The notes beneath the pieces are model-generated. The model was not told where the DNA came from and ran no database searches. It was given only the letters and a program-made list of their open reading frames with translations. Below, one piece after another: positions 1 through 11,497 of a DNA stretch of 64,000 nt (the stretch's first letter is position 1; the number at the start of each line of letters is the position of its first letter). The stretch comes from Osmia lignaria lignaria (lineage: Eukaryota; Arthropoda; Insecta; Hymenoptera; Megachilidae), in NCBI RefSeq assembly GCF_051020975.1, contig NW_027478166.1, positions 12,463,501 to 12,527,500 of the forward strand. Direction: 5' to 3'. The position numbers were made by a program, and so were the translations under genes.

Positions 1-263
1 ATAATAGAGATACAGAAACACCGTGGCCCCTTTCTTTGAGATAACTGTGCACTATTGCGAGCTGCAAATGCCACTTCCAGCTTAGCTGTGCAGAAGAAGA
101 ACAACAAGAAGAAGAAATATCTCGAAATCTGTCCGTCAGGCCCGTTCCCTTGAGATAAATCTGCAAATATCTCGGAAACGAAGCGAGCTATGGCAAAATG
201 TTAAGAGACCTTTTTTGTAGAGAATTAAGTTTCCTACTTTTTATCTTCTATGATATTTTTTGA
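1..263. repeat. Left partial monomer
   Basis: This is the 3' 263 bp of a monomer cut by the window edge. It carries the rare linked variants GATAACTGTGC, AAATCTGTCCG and TTTTATCTTC, also seen in the monomer at 1549. Together with the next monomer it matches 1608 to about 2140 at an offset of 1607 bp. Confidence 0.9.
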
Positions 264-2165
264 TCAGATGCGTAGTTCTCGAGATATATCAAGATATTTA
301 AAAGTTCCGAAGCCGCACCAACATAATAGAGATACAGAAACACCGTGGCCCCTCTCTTTGAGATAACTCTGCACTATTGCGAGCTGCAAATGCCACTTCC
401 AGCTTAGCTGTGCAGAAGAAGAACAACAAGAAGAAGAAATATCTTGAAATATGTCCGTCAGGCCCCTTCCCTTGAGATAAATCTGCAAATATCTCGGAAA
501 CGAAGCGAGCTATGACAAAATGTTAAGAGACCTTTTTTGTAGAGAATTATGTTTCCTACAATTTATGTTCTATGATATTTTTTGATCAGAAGCGTAGTTT
601 TCGAGATATATCGAGGTATTTAAAAGTTCCGAAGCCGCACCAACATAATAGAGATACAGAAACACCGTGGCCCCTTTCTTTGAGATAACTCTGCACTAGT
701 GCGAGCCGCAAATGCCACTTCCAGCTTAGCTGTGCAGAAGAAGAACAACAAGAAGAAATATCTCGAAATATGTCCGTCAGGCCCCTTCCCTTGAGATAAA
801 TCTGCAAATATCTCGGAAACGAAGCGAGCTATGGCAAAATGTTAAGAGACCTTTTTTGTAGAGAATTATGTTTCCTACAATTTATGTTCTATGATATTTT
901 TTGATCAGAAGCGTAGTTTTCGAGATATATCGAGGTATTTAAAGGTTCCGAAGCCGCACCAACATAATAGAGATACAGAAACACCGTGGCCCCTTTCTTT
1001 GAGATAACTCTGCGCTATTGCGAGCTGGAAACGCCACTTCCAGTTTAGCTGTGCAGAAGAAGAACAACAAGAAGAAGAAATATCTCGAAATATGTCCGTC
1101 AGGCCCCTTCCCTTGAGATATATCTGCAAATATCTCGGAAACGAAACGAGCTATGGCAAAATGTTAACAGACCTTTTTTGTAGAGAATTATGTTTCCTAC
1201 AATTTATGTTCTATGATATTTTTTGATCAGAAGCGTAGGTTTCGAGATATATCGAGATATTTAAAAGTTCCGAAGCCGCACCAACATAATAGAGATACAG
1301 AAACACCGTGGCCCCTTTCTTTGAGATAACTCTGCACTAGTGCGAGCCGCAAATGCCACTTCCAGCTTAGCTGTGCAGAAGAAGAACAACAAGAAGAAGA
1401 AATATCTCGAAATATGTCCGTCAGGCCCCTTCCCACGAGAAAAATCTGCAAATAGCTCGGAAACGAATCGAGCTATGGCAAAATGTTATGAGACCTTTTT
1501 TGTAGAGAATTAAGTTTCCTACTTTTTATGTTCTATGATATTTTTTGATCAGATGCGTAGTTCTCGAGATATATCAAGATATTTAAAAGTTCCGAAGCCG
1601 CACCAACATAATAGAGATACAGAAACACCGTGGCCCCTTTCTTTGAGATAACTGTGCACTATTGCGAGCTGCAAATGCCACTTCCAGCTTAGCTGTGCAG
1701 AAGAAGAACAACAAGAAGAAGAAATATCTCGAAATCTGTCCGTCAGGCCCGTTCCCTTGAGATAAATCTGCAAATATCTCGGAAACGAAGCGAGCTATGG
1801 CAAAATGTTAAGAGACCTTTTTTGTAGAGAATTAAGTTTCCTACTTTTTATCTTCTATGATATTTTTTGATCAGATGCGTAGTTCTCGAGATATATCAAG
1901 ATATTTAAAAGTTCCGAAGCCGCACCAACATAATAGAGATACAGAAACACCGTGGCCCCTCTCTTTGAGATAACTCTGCACTATTGCGAGCTGCAAATGC
2001 CACTTCCAGCTTAGCTGTGCAGAAGAAGAACAACAAGAAGAAGAAATATCTCGAAATATGTCCGTCAGGCCCCTTCCCTTGAGATAAATCTGCAAATATC
2101 TCGGAAACGAAGCGAGCTATGGCAAAATGTTAAGAGACCTCTTTGTAGAGAATTAAGTTTCCCAC
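1..2165. repeat. Mixed monomers at the left edge
   Basis: A- and B-type monomers alternate irregularly. The pair at 1549-2140 repeats the pair at 1 to about 530 (offset 1607 = 5x322-3). The monomer at 586 has lost one GAA triplet from its purine tract (319 bp). The monomer at 1871 has lost 1 bp near its T-run (CCTCTTTG). Nothing but satellite is present. Confidence 0.85.
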
Positions 2166-5089
2166 TTTTTATGTTCTATGATATTTTTTGATCAGATGCG
2201 TAGTTCTCGAGATATATCAAGATATTTAAAAGTTCCGAAGCCGCACCAACATAATAGAGATACAGAAACACCGTGGCCCCTTTCTTTGAGATAACTCTGC
2301 ACTATTGCGAGCTGCAAATGCCACTTCCAGCTTAGCTGTGCAGAAGAAGAACAACAAGAAGAAGGAATATCTCGAAATATGTCCGTCAGGCCCCTTCCCT
2401 TGAAATAAATCTGCAAATATCTCGGAAACGAAGCGAGCTATGGCAAAATGTTAAGAGACCTTTTTCGTAGAGAATTAAGTTTTCTACTCTTTATGTTCCA
2501 TGATATTTTTTGATCAGATGCGTAATTCTCGAGATATATCAAGATATTTAAAAGTTCCGAAGCCGCACCAACGTAATAGAGATACAGAAACACCGTGGCC
2601 CCTTTCTTTGAGATAACTCTGCACTATTGCGAGCTGGAAATGCCACTTCCAGTTTAGCTGTGCAGAAGAAGAACAACAAGAAGAAGAAATATCTCGAAAT
2701 CTGTCCGTCAGGCCCGTTCCCTTGAGATAAATCTGCAAATATCTCGGAAACGAAGCGAGCTATGGCAAAATGTTAAGAGACCTTTTTTGTAGAGAATTAA
2801 GTTTCCTACTTTTTATCTTCTATGATATTTTTTGATCAGGTGCGTAGTTCTCGAGATATATCAAGATATTTAAAAGTTCCGAAGCCGCACCAACATAATA
2901 GAGATACAGAAACACCGTGGCCCCTTTCTTTGAGATAACTGTGCACTATTGCGAGCTGCAAATGCCACTACCAGCTTAGCTGTGCAGAAGAAGAACAACA
3001 AGAAGAAGAAATATCTCGAAATCTGCCCGTCAGGTCCGTTCCCTTGAGATAAATCTGCAAATATCTCGGAAACGAAGCGAGCTATGGCAAAATGTGAAGA
3101 GACCCTTTTTGTGGAGAATTATGTTTCCTACAATTTATGTTCTATGATATTTTTTGATCAGAAGCGCAGTTTTCGAGATATATCGAGATATTTAAAAGTT
3201 CCGAAGCCGCACCAACATAATAGAGATACAGAAACACCGTGGCCCCTTTCTTTGAGATAACTCTGCACTATTGCGAGCTGCAAATGCCACTTCCAGCTTA
3301 GCTGTGCAGAAGAAGAACAACAAGAAGAAGAAATATCTCGAAATATGTCCGTCAGGCCCCTTCCCTTGAGATAAATCTGCAAATATCTCGGAAACGAAGC
3401 GAGCTATGGCAAAATGTTCACAGACTTTATTTGTAGAGAATTAAGTTTCCTCCTTTTTATGTTCTATGATATTTTTTGATCAGATGCGTAGTTCTCGAGA
3501 TATATCAAGATATTTAAAAGTTCCGAAGCCGCACCAACATAATAGAGATACAGAAACACCGTGGCCCCTTTCTTTGAGATAACTCTGCACTATTGCGAGC
3601 TGCAAATGCCACTTCCAGCTTAGCTGTGCAGAAGAAGAACAACAAGAAGAAGGAATATCTCGAAATATGTCCGTCAGGCCCCTTCCCTTGAAATAAATCT
3701 GCAAATATCTCGGAAACGAAGCGAGCTATGGCAAAATGTTAAGAGACCTTTTTCGTAGAGAATTAAGTTTTCTACTCTTTATGTTCCATGATATTTTTTG
3801 ATCAGATGCGTAATTCTCGAGATATATCAAGATATTTAAAAGTTCCGAAGCCGCACCAACGTAATAGAGATACAGAAACACCGTGGCCCCTTTCTTTGAG
3901 ATAACTCTGCACTATTGCGAGCTGGAAATGCCACTTCCAGTTTAGCTGTGCAGAAGAAGAACAACAAGAAGAAGAAATATCTCGAAATATGTCCGTCAGG
4001 CCCCTTCCCTTGAGATAGATCTGCAAATATCTCGGAAACGAAGCGAGCTATGGCAAAATCTTAAGAGACCTTTTTTGCAGAGAATTAAGTTTCCTACTTT
4101 TTATGTTCTATGATATTTTTTGATCAGATGCGTAGTTCTCGACATATATCAAGATATTTAAAAGTTCCGAAGCCGCACCAACATAATAGAGAGTCAGAAA
4201 CACCGTGGCCCCTTTCTTTGAGATAACTCTGCACTAGTGCGAGCCGCAAATGTCACTTCCAGCTTAGCTGTGCAGAAGAAGAACAACAAGAAGAAGAAAT
4301 ATCTCGAAATATGTCCGTCAGGCCCCTTCCCTTGAGATAAATCTGCAAATATCTCGGAAACGAAGCGAGCTATGGCAAAATGTTAAGAGACCTTTTTTGT
4401 AGAGAATTAAGTTTCCTACTTTTTATGTTCTATGATATTTTTCGATCAGATGCGTAGTTCTCGAGATATATCAAGATATTTAAAAGTTCCGAAGCCGCAC
4501 CAACATAATAGAGATACAGAAACACCGTGGCCTCTTTCTTTGAGATAACTCTGCACTATTGCGAGCTGCAAATGCCACTTCCAGCTTAGCTGTGCAGAAG
4601 AGGAACAACAAGAAGAAGAAATATCTCGGAATATGTCCGTCAGGCCCCTTCCCTTGAGTTAAATCTGCAAATATCTCGGAAACGATGCCAGCTATGGGAA
4701 AATGTTAAGAGACCTTTTTTGTACAGAATTAAGTTTCCTACTTTTTATGTTCTATGATATTTTTTGATCAGATGCGTAGTTCTCGAGATATATCAAGATA
4801 TTTAAAAGTTCTGAAGCTGCACCAACATAATAGAGATACAAAAACACCGTGGCCCCTTTCTTTGAGATAACTCTGCACTAGTGCGAGCCGCAAATGCCAC
4901 TCCCAGCTTAGCTGTGCAGAAGAAGAACAACAAGAAGAAGAAATATCTCGAAATATGTCCGTTAGGCCCATTCCCTTGAGATAAATCTGCAAATATCTCG
5001 GAAACGAAGCGAGCTATGGCAAAATGTTAAGAGACCTTTTTTGTAGAGAATTAAGTTTCCTACTTTTTATGTTCTATGATATTTTTTGA

Positions 5090-5411
5090 TCAGATGCGTA
5101 ATTCTCGAGATATATCAAGATATTTAAAAGTTCCGAAGCCGCACCAACGTAATAGAGATACAGAAACACCGTGGCCCCTTTCTTTGAGATAACTCTGCAC
5201 TATTGCGAGCTGGAAATGCCACTTCCAGTTTAGCTGTGCAGAAGAAGAACAACAAGAAGAAGAAATATCTCGAAATATGTCCGTCAGGCCCCTTCCCTTG
5301 AGATAGATCTGCAAATATCTCGGAAACGAAGCGAGCTATGGCAAAATGTTAAGATACCTTTTTTGCAGAGAATTAAGTTTCCTACTTTTTATGTTCGATG
5401 ATATTTTTTGA
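5090..5411. repeat. Exemplar monomer, subfamily N (perfect hairpin type)
   Basis: N-type monomers read CTGGAAATGCCACTTCCAG followed by TTTAGC, where the common form reads CTGCAAATGCC with CCAGCTTAGC. The two changes, on opposite sides of a 7 bp loop, always occur together in the copies I checked (for example 2514, 3802, 5090, 6378, 7666, 10239, 10561, 34056, 38564, 42061, 52639, 57744). This copy also carries the rarer linked pair CGTAATTCTCG and CAACGTAATAG, shared with 2514, 3802, 11846, 13134 and 14422. Confidence 0.85.
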
Positions 5412-6443
5412 TCAGATGCGTAGTTCTCGACATATATCAAGATATTTAAAAGTTCCGAAGCCGCACCAACATAATAGAGATTCAGAAACACCGTGGCCCC
5501 TTTCTTTGAGATAACTCTGCACTAGCGCGAGCCGCAAATGTCACTTCCAGCTTAGCTGTGCAGAAGAAGAACAACAAGAAGAAGAAATATCTCGAAATAT
5601 GTCCGTCAGGCCCCTTCCCTTGAGATAAATCTGCAAATATCTCGGAAACGAAGCGAGCTATGGCAAAATGTTAAGAGACCTTTTTTGTAGAGAATTAAGT
5701 TTCCTACTTTTTATGTTCTATGATATTTTTCGATCAGATGCGTAGTTCTCGAGATATATCAAGATATTTAAAAGTTCCGAAGCCGCACCAACATAATAGA
5801 GATACAGAAACACCGTGGCCTCTTTCTTTGAGATAACTCTGCACTATTGCGAGCTGCAAATGCCACTTCCAGCTTAGCTGTGCAGAAGAGGAACAACAAG
5901 AAGAAGAAATATCTCGGAATATGTCCGTCAGGCCCCTTCCCTTGAGATAAATCTGCAAATATCTCGGAAACGAAGCGAGCTATGGCAAAATGTTAAGAGA
6001 CCTTTTTTGTAGAGAATTAAGTTTCCTACTTTTTATGTTCTATGATATTTTTCGATCAGATGCGTAGTTCTCGAGATATATCAAGATATTTAAAAGTTCC
6101 GAAGCCGCACCAACATAATAGAGATACAGAAACACCGTGGCCTCTTTCTTTGAGATAACTCTGCACTATTGCGAGCTGCAAATGCCACTTCCAGCTTAGC
6201 TGTGCAGAAGAGGAACAACAAGAAGAAGAAATATCTCGGAATATGTCCGTCAGGCCCCTTCCCTTGAGATAAATCTGCAAATATCTCGGAAACGATGCCA
6301 GCTATGGGAAAATGTTAAGAGACCTTCTTTGTACAGAATTAAGTTTCCTACTTTTTATGTTGTATGATATTTTTTGATCAGATGCGTAGTTCTCGAGATA
6401 TATCAAGATATTTAAAAGTTCCGAAGCCGCACCAACATAATAG
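5156..6443. repeat. Tetramer (1288 bp), first copy
   Basis: The four-monomer segment is directly repeated at 6444-7731, with similarity running on to 7879. Shared rare variants include ATGTTCGATG plus CGACATATATC plus GATTCAGAAAC (5412 and 6700), two consecutive C-type monomers, and CCTTCTTTGTACAG with TTGTATG. The second large block has a single copy (14.5-15.9 kb), so the tetramer was gained in block 1 or lost in block 2. Confidence 0.85.
5734..6055. repeat. Exemplar monomer, subfamily C
   Basis: C-type monomers share GTGGCCTCTTTC, AGAAGAGGAAC and TCTCGGAATATG. Often they also have TTTTCGATCAG (losing the TGATCA site) and end in GATGCCAGCTATGGG. They appear at 4446, 5734, 6056, 7022 and 7344, at 13778, 15066 and 15388, and in more diverged form at 23431, 25363, 26973, 28904 and 31480. 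The subfamily is absent from the right third of the window. Confidence 0.85.
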
Positions 6444-7731
6444 AGATACAGAAACACCGTGGCCCCTTTCTTTGAGATAACTCTGCACTATTGCGAGCTG
6501 GAAATGCCACTTCCAGTTTAGCTGTGCAGAAGAAGAACAACAAGAAGAAGAAATATCTCGAAATATGTCCGTCAGGCCCCTTCCCTTGAGATAGATCTGC
6601 AAATATCTCGGAAACGAAGCGAGCTATGGCAAAATGTTAAGATACCTTTTTTGCAGAGAATTAAGTTTCCTACTTTTTATGTTCGATGATATTTTTTGAT
6701 CAGATGCGTAGTTCTCGACATATATCAAGATATTTAAAAGTTCCGAAGCCGCACCAACATAATAGAGATTCAGAAACACCGTGGCCCCTTTCTTTGAGAT
6801 AACTCTGCACTAGCGCGAGCCGCAAATGTCACTTCCAGCTTAGCTGTGCAGAAGAAGAACAACAAGAAGAAGAAATATCTCGAAATATGTCCGTCAGGCC
6901 CCTTCCCTTGAGATAAATCTGCAAATATCTCGGAAACGAAGCGAGCTATGGCAAAATGTTAAGAGACCTTTTTTGTAGAGAATTAAGTTTCCTACTTTTT
7001 ATGTTCTATGATATTTTTCGATCAGATGCGTAGTTCTCGAGATATATCAAGATATTTAAAAGTTCCGAAGCCGCACCAACATAATAGAGATACAGAAACA
7101 CCGTGGCCTCTTTCTTTGAGATAACTCTGCACTATTGCGAGCTGCAAATGCCACTTCCAGCTTAGCTGTGCAGAAGAGGAACAACAAGAAGAAGAAATAT
7201 CTCGGAATATGTCCGTCAGGCCCCTTCCCTTGAGATAAATCTGCAAATATCTCGGAAACGAAGCGAGCTATGGCAAAATGTTAAGAGACCTTTTTTGTAG
7301 AGAATTAAGTTTCCTACTTTTTATGTTCTATGATATTTTTCGATCAGATGCGTAGTTCTCGAGATATATCAAGATATTTAAAAGTTCCGAAGCCGCACCA
7401 ACATAATAGAGATACAGAAACACCGTGGCCTCTTTCTTTGAGATAACTCTGCACTATTGCGAGCTGCAAATGCCACTTCCAGCTTAGCTGTGCAGAAGAG
7501 GAACAACAAGAAGAAGAAATATCTCGGAATATGTCCGTCAGGCCCCTTCCCTTGAGATAAATCTGCAAATATCTCGGAAACGATGCCAGCTATGGGAAAA
7601 TGTTAAGAGACCTTCTTTGTACAGAATTAAGTTTCCTACTTTTTATGTTGTATGATATTTTTTGATCAGATGCGTAGTTCTCGAGATATATCAAGATATT
7701 TAAAAGTTCCGAAGCCGCACCAACATAATAG
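6444..7731. repeat. Tetramer (1288 bp), second copy
   Basis: Adjacent direct repeat of 5156-6443. It ends in the monomer at 7666, whose 3' part diverges (GATATATC instead of GATAGATC) where it joins the following B-type monomers. Confidence 0.85.
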
Positions 7732-10700
7732 AGATACAGAAACACCGTGGCCCCTTTCTTTGAGATAACTCTGCACTATTGCGAGCTGGAAATGCCACTT
7801 CCAGTTTAGCTGTGCAGAAGAAGAACAACAAGAAGAAGAAATATCTCGAAATATGTCCGTCAGGCCCCTTCCCTTGAGATATATCTGCAAATATCTCGGA
7901 AACGAAACGAGCTATGGCAAAATCTTAGGAGACCTTTTTTGTAGAGAATTATGTTTCCTACAATTTATGTTCTATGATATTTTTTGATCAGAAGCGTAGT
8001 TTTCGAGATATATAGAGATATTTAAAAGTTCCGAAGCCGCACCAACATAATAGAGATACAGAAACACCGTGGCCCCTCTCTTTGAGATAACTCTGCACTA
8101 TTGCGAGCTGCAAATGCCACTTCCAGCTTAGCTGTGCAGAAGAAGAACAACAAGAAGAAGTGTCTCGAAATATGTCCGTCAGGCCCCTTCCCTTGAGATA
8201 AATCTGCAAATATCTCGGAAACGAAGCGAGCTATGGCAAAATGTTAAGAGACCTTTTTTGTGGAGAATTATGTTTCCTACAATTTATGTTCTATGATATT
8301 TTTTGATCAGAAGCGTAGTTTTCGAGATATATCGAGATATTTAAAAGTTCCGAAGCCGCACCAACATAATAGAGGTACAGAAACACCGTGGCCCCTTTCT
8401 TTGAGATAACTCTGCACTAGTGCGAGCCGCAAATGCCACTCCCAGCTTAGCTGTGCAGAAGAAGAACAACAAGAAGAAGAAATATCTCGAAATATGTCCG
8501 TCAGGCCCCTTCCCTTGAGATATATCTGCAAATATCTCGGAAACGAAGCGAGCTATGGCAAAATGTTAAGAGACCTTTTTTGTGGAGAATTATGTTTCCT
8601 ACAATTTATGTTCTATGATATTTTTTGATCAGAAGCGTAGTTTTCGAGATATATCGAGATATTTAAAAGTTCCGAAGCCGCACCAACATAATAGAGGTAC
8701 AGAAACACCGTGGCCCCTTTCTTTGAGATAACTCTGCACTAGTGCGAGCCGCAAATGCCACTTCCAGCTTAGCTGTGCAGAAGAAGAACAATAAGAAGAA
8801 GAAATATCTCGAAATATGTCCGTCAGGCCCCTTCCCTTGAGATAAATCTGCAAATATCTCGGAAACGAAGCGAGCTATGGCAAAATGTTGAGAGACTTTA
8901 CTTGTAGAGAATTAAGTTTCCTACTTTTTATGTTCTATGATATTTTTTGATCAGATGCGTAGTTCTCGAGATATATCAAGATATTTAAAAGTTCCGAAGC
9001 CGCACCAACATAATAGCGATACAGAAACACCGTGGCCCCTTTCTTTCAGATAACTCTGCACTATAGCGAGCTGCAAATGCCACTTCCAGCTTAGCTGTGC
9101 AGAAGAAGAACAACAAGAAGAAGAAATATCTCGAAATATGTCCGTCAGGCCCCTTCCCTTGAGATAAATCTGCAAATATCTCGGAAACGAAGCGAGCTAT
9201 GGCAAAATGTTAAGAGACCTTTTTTGTAGAGAATTAAGTTTCCTACTTTTTATCTTCTATGATATTTTTTGATCAGATGCGTAGTTCTCGAGATATATCA
9301 AGATATTTAAAAGTTCCGAAGCCGCACCAACATAATAGAGATACAGAAACACCGTGGCCCCTCTCTTTGAGATAACTCTGCACTATTGCGAGCTGCAAAT
9401 GCCACTTCCAGCTTAGCTGTGCAGAAGAAGAACAACAAGAAGAAGAAGTGTCTCGAAATATGTCCGTCAGGCCCCTTCCCTTGAGATAAATCTGCAAATA
9501 TCTCGGAAACGAAGCGAGCTATGGCAAAATGTTAAGAGACCTTTTGTGTGGAGAATTATGTTTCCTATAATTTATGTTCTATCATATTTTTTGATCAGAA
9601 GCGTAGTTTTCGAGATATATAGAGATATTTAAAAGTTCCGAAGCCGCACCAACATAATAGAGATACAGAAACACCGTGGCCCCTTCCTTTGAGATAACTC
9701 TGCACTAGTGCGAGCCGCAAATGCCACTTCCAGCTTAGCTGTGCAGAAGAAGAACAACAAGAAGAAGAAATATCTCGAAATATGTCCGTCAAGCCCCTTC
9801 CCTCGAGATAAATCTGCAAATATCTCGGAAACGAAGCGAGCTATGGCAAAATGTTAAGAGACCTTTTTTGTAGAGAATTAAGTTTCCTACTTTTTATGTT
9901 CTATGATATTTTTTGATCACATGCGTAGTTCTCGAGATATATCAAGATATTTAAAAGTTCCGAAGCCGCACCAACGTAATAGAGATACAGAAACACCGTG
10001 GCCCCTTTCTTTGAGATAACTCTGCACTATTGCGAGCTGCAAATGCCACTTCCAGCTTAGCTGTGCAGAAGAAGAACAACAAGAAGAAGAAATATCTCGA
10101 AATATGTCCGTCAGGCCCGTTCCTTTGAGCTGAATCTGCAAATATCTCGGAAACGAAGCGAGCTATGGCAAAATGTTAAGAGACGTTTTTTGTAGAGAAT
10201 TATGTTTCCTACTTTTTACGTTCTATGATATTTTTTGATCAGATGCGTAGTTCTCGACATATATCAAGATATTTAAAAGTTCCGAAGCCGCACCAACATA
10301 ATAGAGATACAGAAGCACCGTGGCCCCTTTCTTTGAGATAACTCTGCAGTATTGCGAGCTGGAAATGCCACTTCCAGTTTAGCTGTGCAGAAGAAGAACA
10401 ACAAGAAGAAGAAATATCTCGAAATATGTCCGTCAGGCCCCTTCCCTTGAGATATATCTGCAAATATCTCGGAAACGAAACGAGCTATGGCAAAATCTTA
10501 AGAGACCTTTTTTGTAGAGAATTATGTTTCCTACAATTTATGTTCTATGATATTTTTTGATCAGATGCGTAGTTCTCGAGATATATCAAGATATTTAAAA
10601 GTTCCGAAGCCGCACCAACATAATAGAGATACAGAAACACCGTGGCCCCTTTCTTTGAGATAACTCTGCACTATTGCGAGCTGGAAATGCCACTTCCAGT

Positions 10701-11497
10701 TTAGCTGTGCAGAAGAAGAACAACAAGAAGAAGAAATATCTCGAAATATGTCCGTCAGGCCCCTTCCCTTGAGATAGATCTGCAAATATCTCGGAAACGA
10801 AGCGAGCTATGGCAAAATGTTAAGAGACCTTTTTTGTAGAGAATTAAGTTTCGTACTTTTTATGTTGTATGATATTTTTTGATCAGATGCGTAGTTCTCG
10901 AGATATATCAAGATATTTAAAAGTTCGGAAGCCGCACCAACATAATAGAGATACAGAAACACCGTGGCGCCTTTCTTTGAGATAACTGCACTATTGCGAG
11001 CTGGAAATGCCACTTCCAGTTTAGCTGTGCAGAAGAAGAACAACAAGAAGAAGAAATATCTCGAAATATGTCCGTCAGGCCCCTTCCCTTGAGATAAATC
11101 TGCAAATATCTCGGAAACGAAGCGAGCTATGGTAAAATGTTAAGAGACTTTTTTGTAGAGAATTAAGTTTCCTACTTTTTATGTTCTATGATATTTTTTG
11201 ATCAGATGCGTAGTTCTCGAGATATATCAAGATATTTAAAAGTTCCGAAGCCGCACCAACATAATAGAGATACAGAAACACCGTGGCCCCTTTCTTTGAG
11301 ATAACTCTGCACTATTGCGAGCTGCAAATGCCACTTCCAGCTTAGCTGTGCAGAAGAAGAACAACAAGAAGAAGAAATATCTCGAAATTTGTCCGTCAGG
11401 CCCCTTCCCTTGAGATAAATCTGCAAATATCTCGGAAACGAAGCGAGCTATGGCAAAATGTTCACAGACTTTATTTGTAGAGAATTAAGTTTCCTCC

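Larger units (their letters stand above)
2166..11292. repeat. Large higher-order block, copy 1 (9127 bp)
   Basis: This block matches 11498-18692 monomer by monomer. Diagnostic pairs at offset 9332 include CAGGTGCG (2838 region and 12170 region), GAGAGTCAGA (4189 and 13521), GAGTTAAATC (4655 and 13987 region) and the GGAATATC variant (2373 and 11705 region). From 7988 the offset falls to 8044 and from 9917 to 7400, because copy 2 lacks four and then two monomers. The right junction is at 11292, where TTTCTTT in copy 1 faces TTGTTT in copy 2. Confidence 0.9.

Noticed and set aside
264..488. Minus-strand 74-codon open frame present in nearly every monomer
   Set aside because: It begins at TTG, has no in-frame ATG in the common form, is preceded by an in-frame stop, and resembles no family I know. 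Its changes between copies follow ordinary monomer variation, and 1-3 bp deletions disrupt it freely. It is a by-product of the repeat sequence, not a gene family.
1818..1868. Phased T-tracts suggesting intrinsic DNA bending
   Set aside because: T-run centres at about 1820.5, 1847 and 1865.5 are 26-27 and 18-19 bp apart, which does not fit multiples of the helical repeat.
3417..3430. AATAAA polyadenylation signal on the minus strand (TTTATTTG variant; also 11461, 12749)
   Set aside because: Created by single substitutions in a few related monomers, with no gene upstream.
10807..11105. Shifted minus-strand frames of 62-84 codons (also at 18207, 20567, 23787, 36602, 40743)
   Set aside because: They arise where a point change or 1-2 bp loss removes a stop in the same satellite sequence. 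No independent support for coding.
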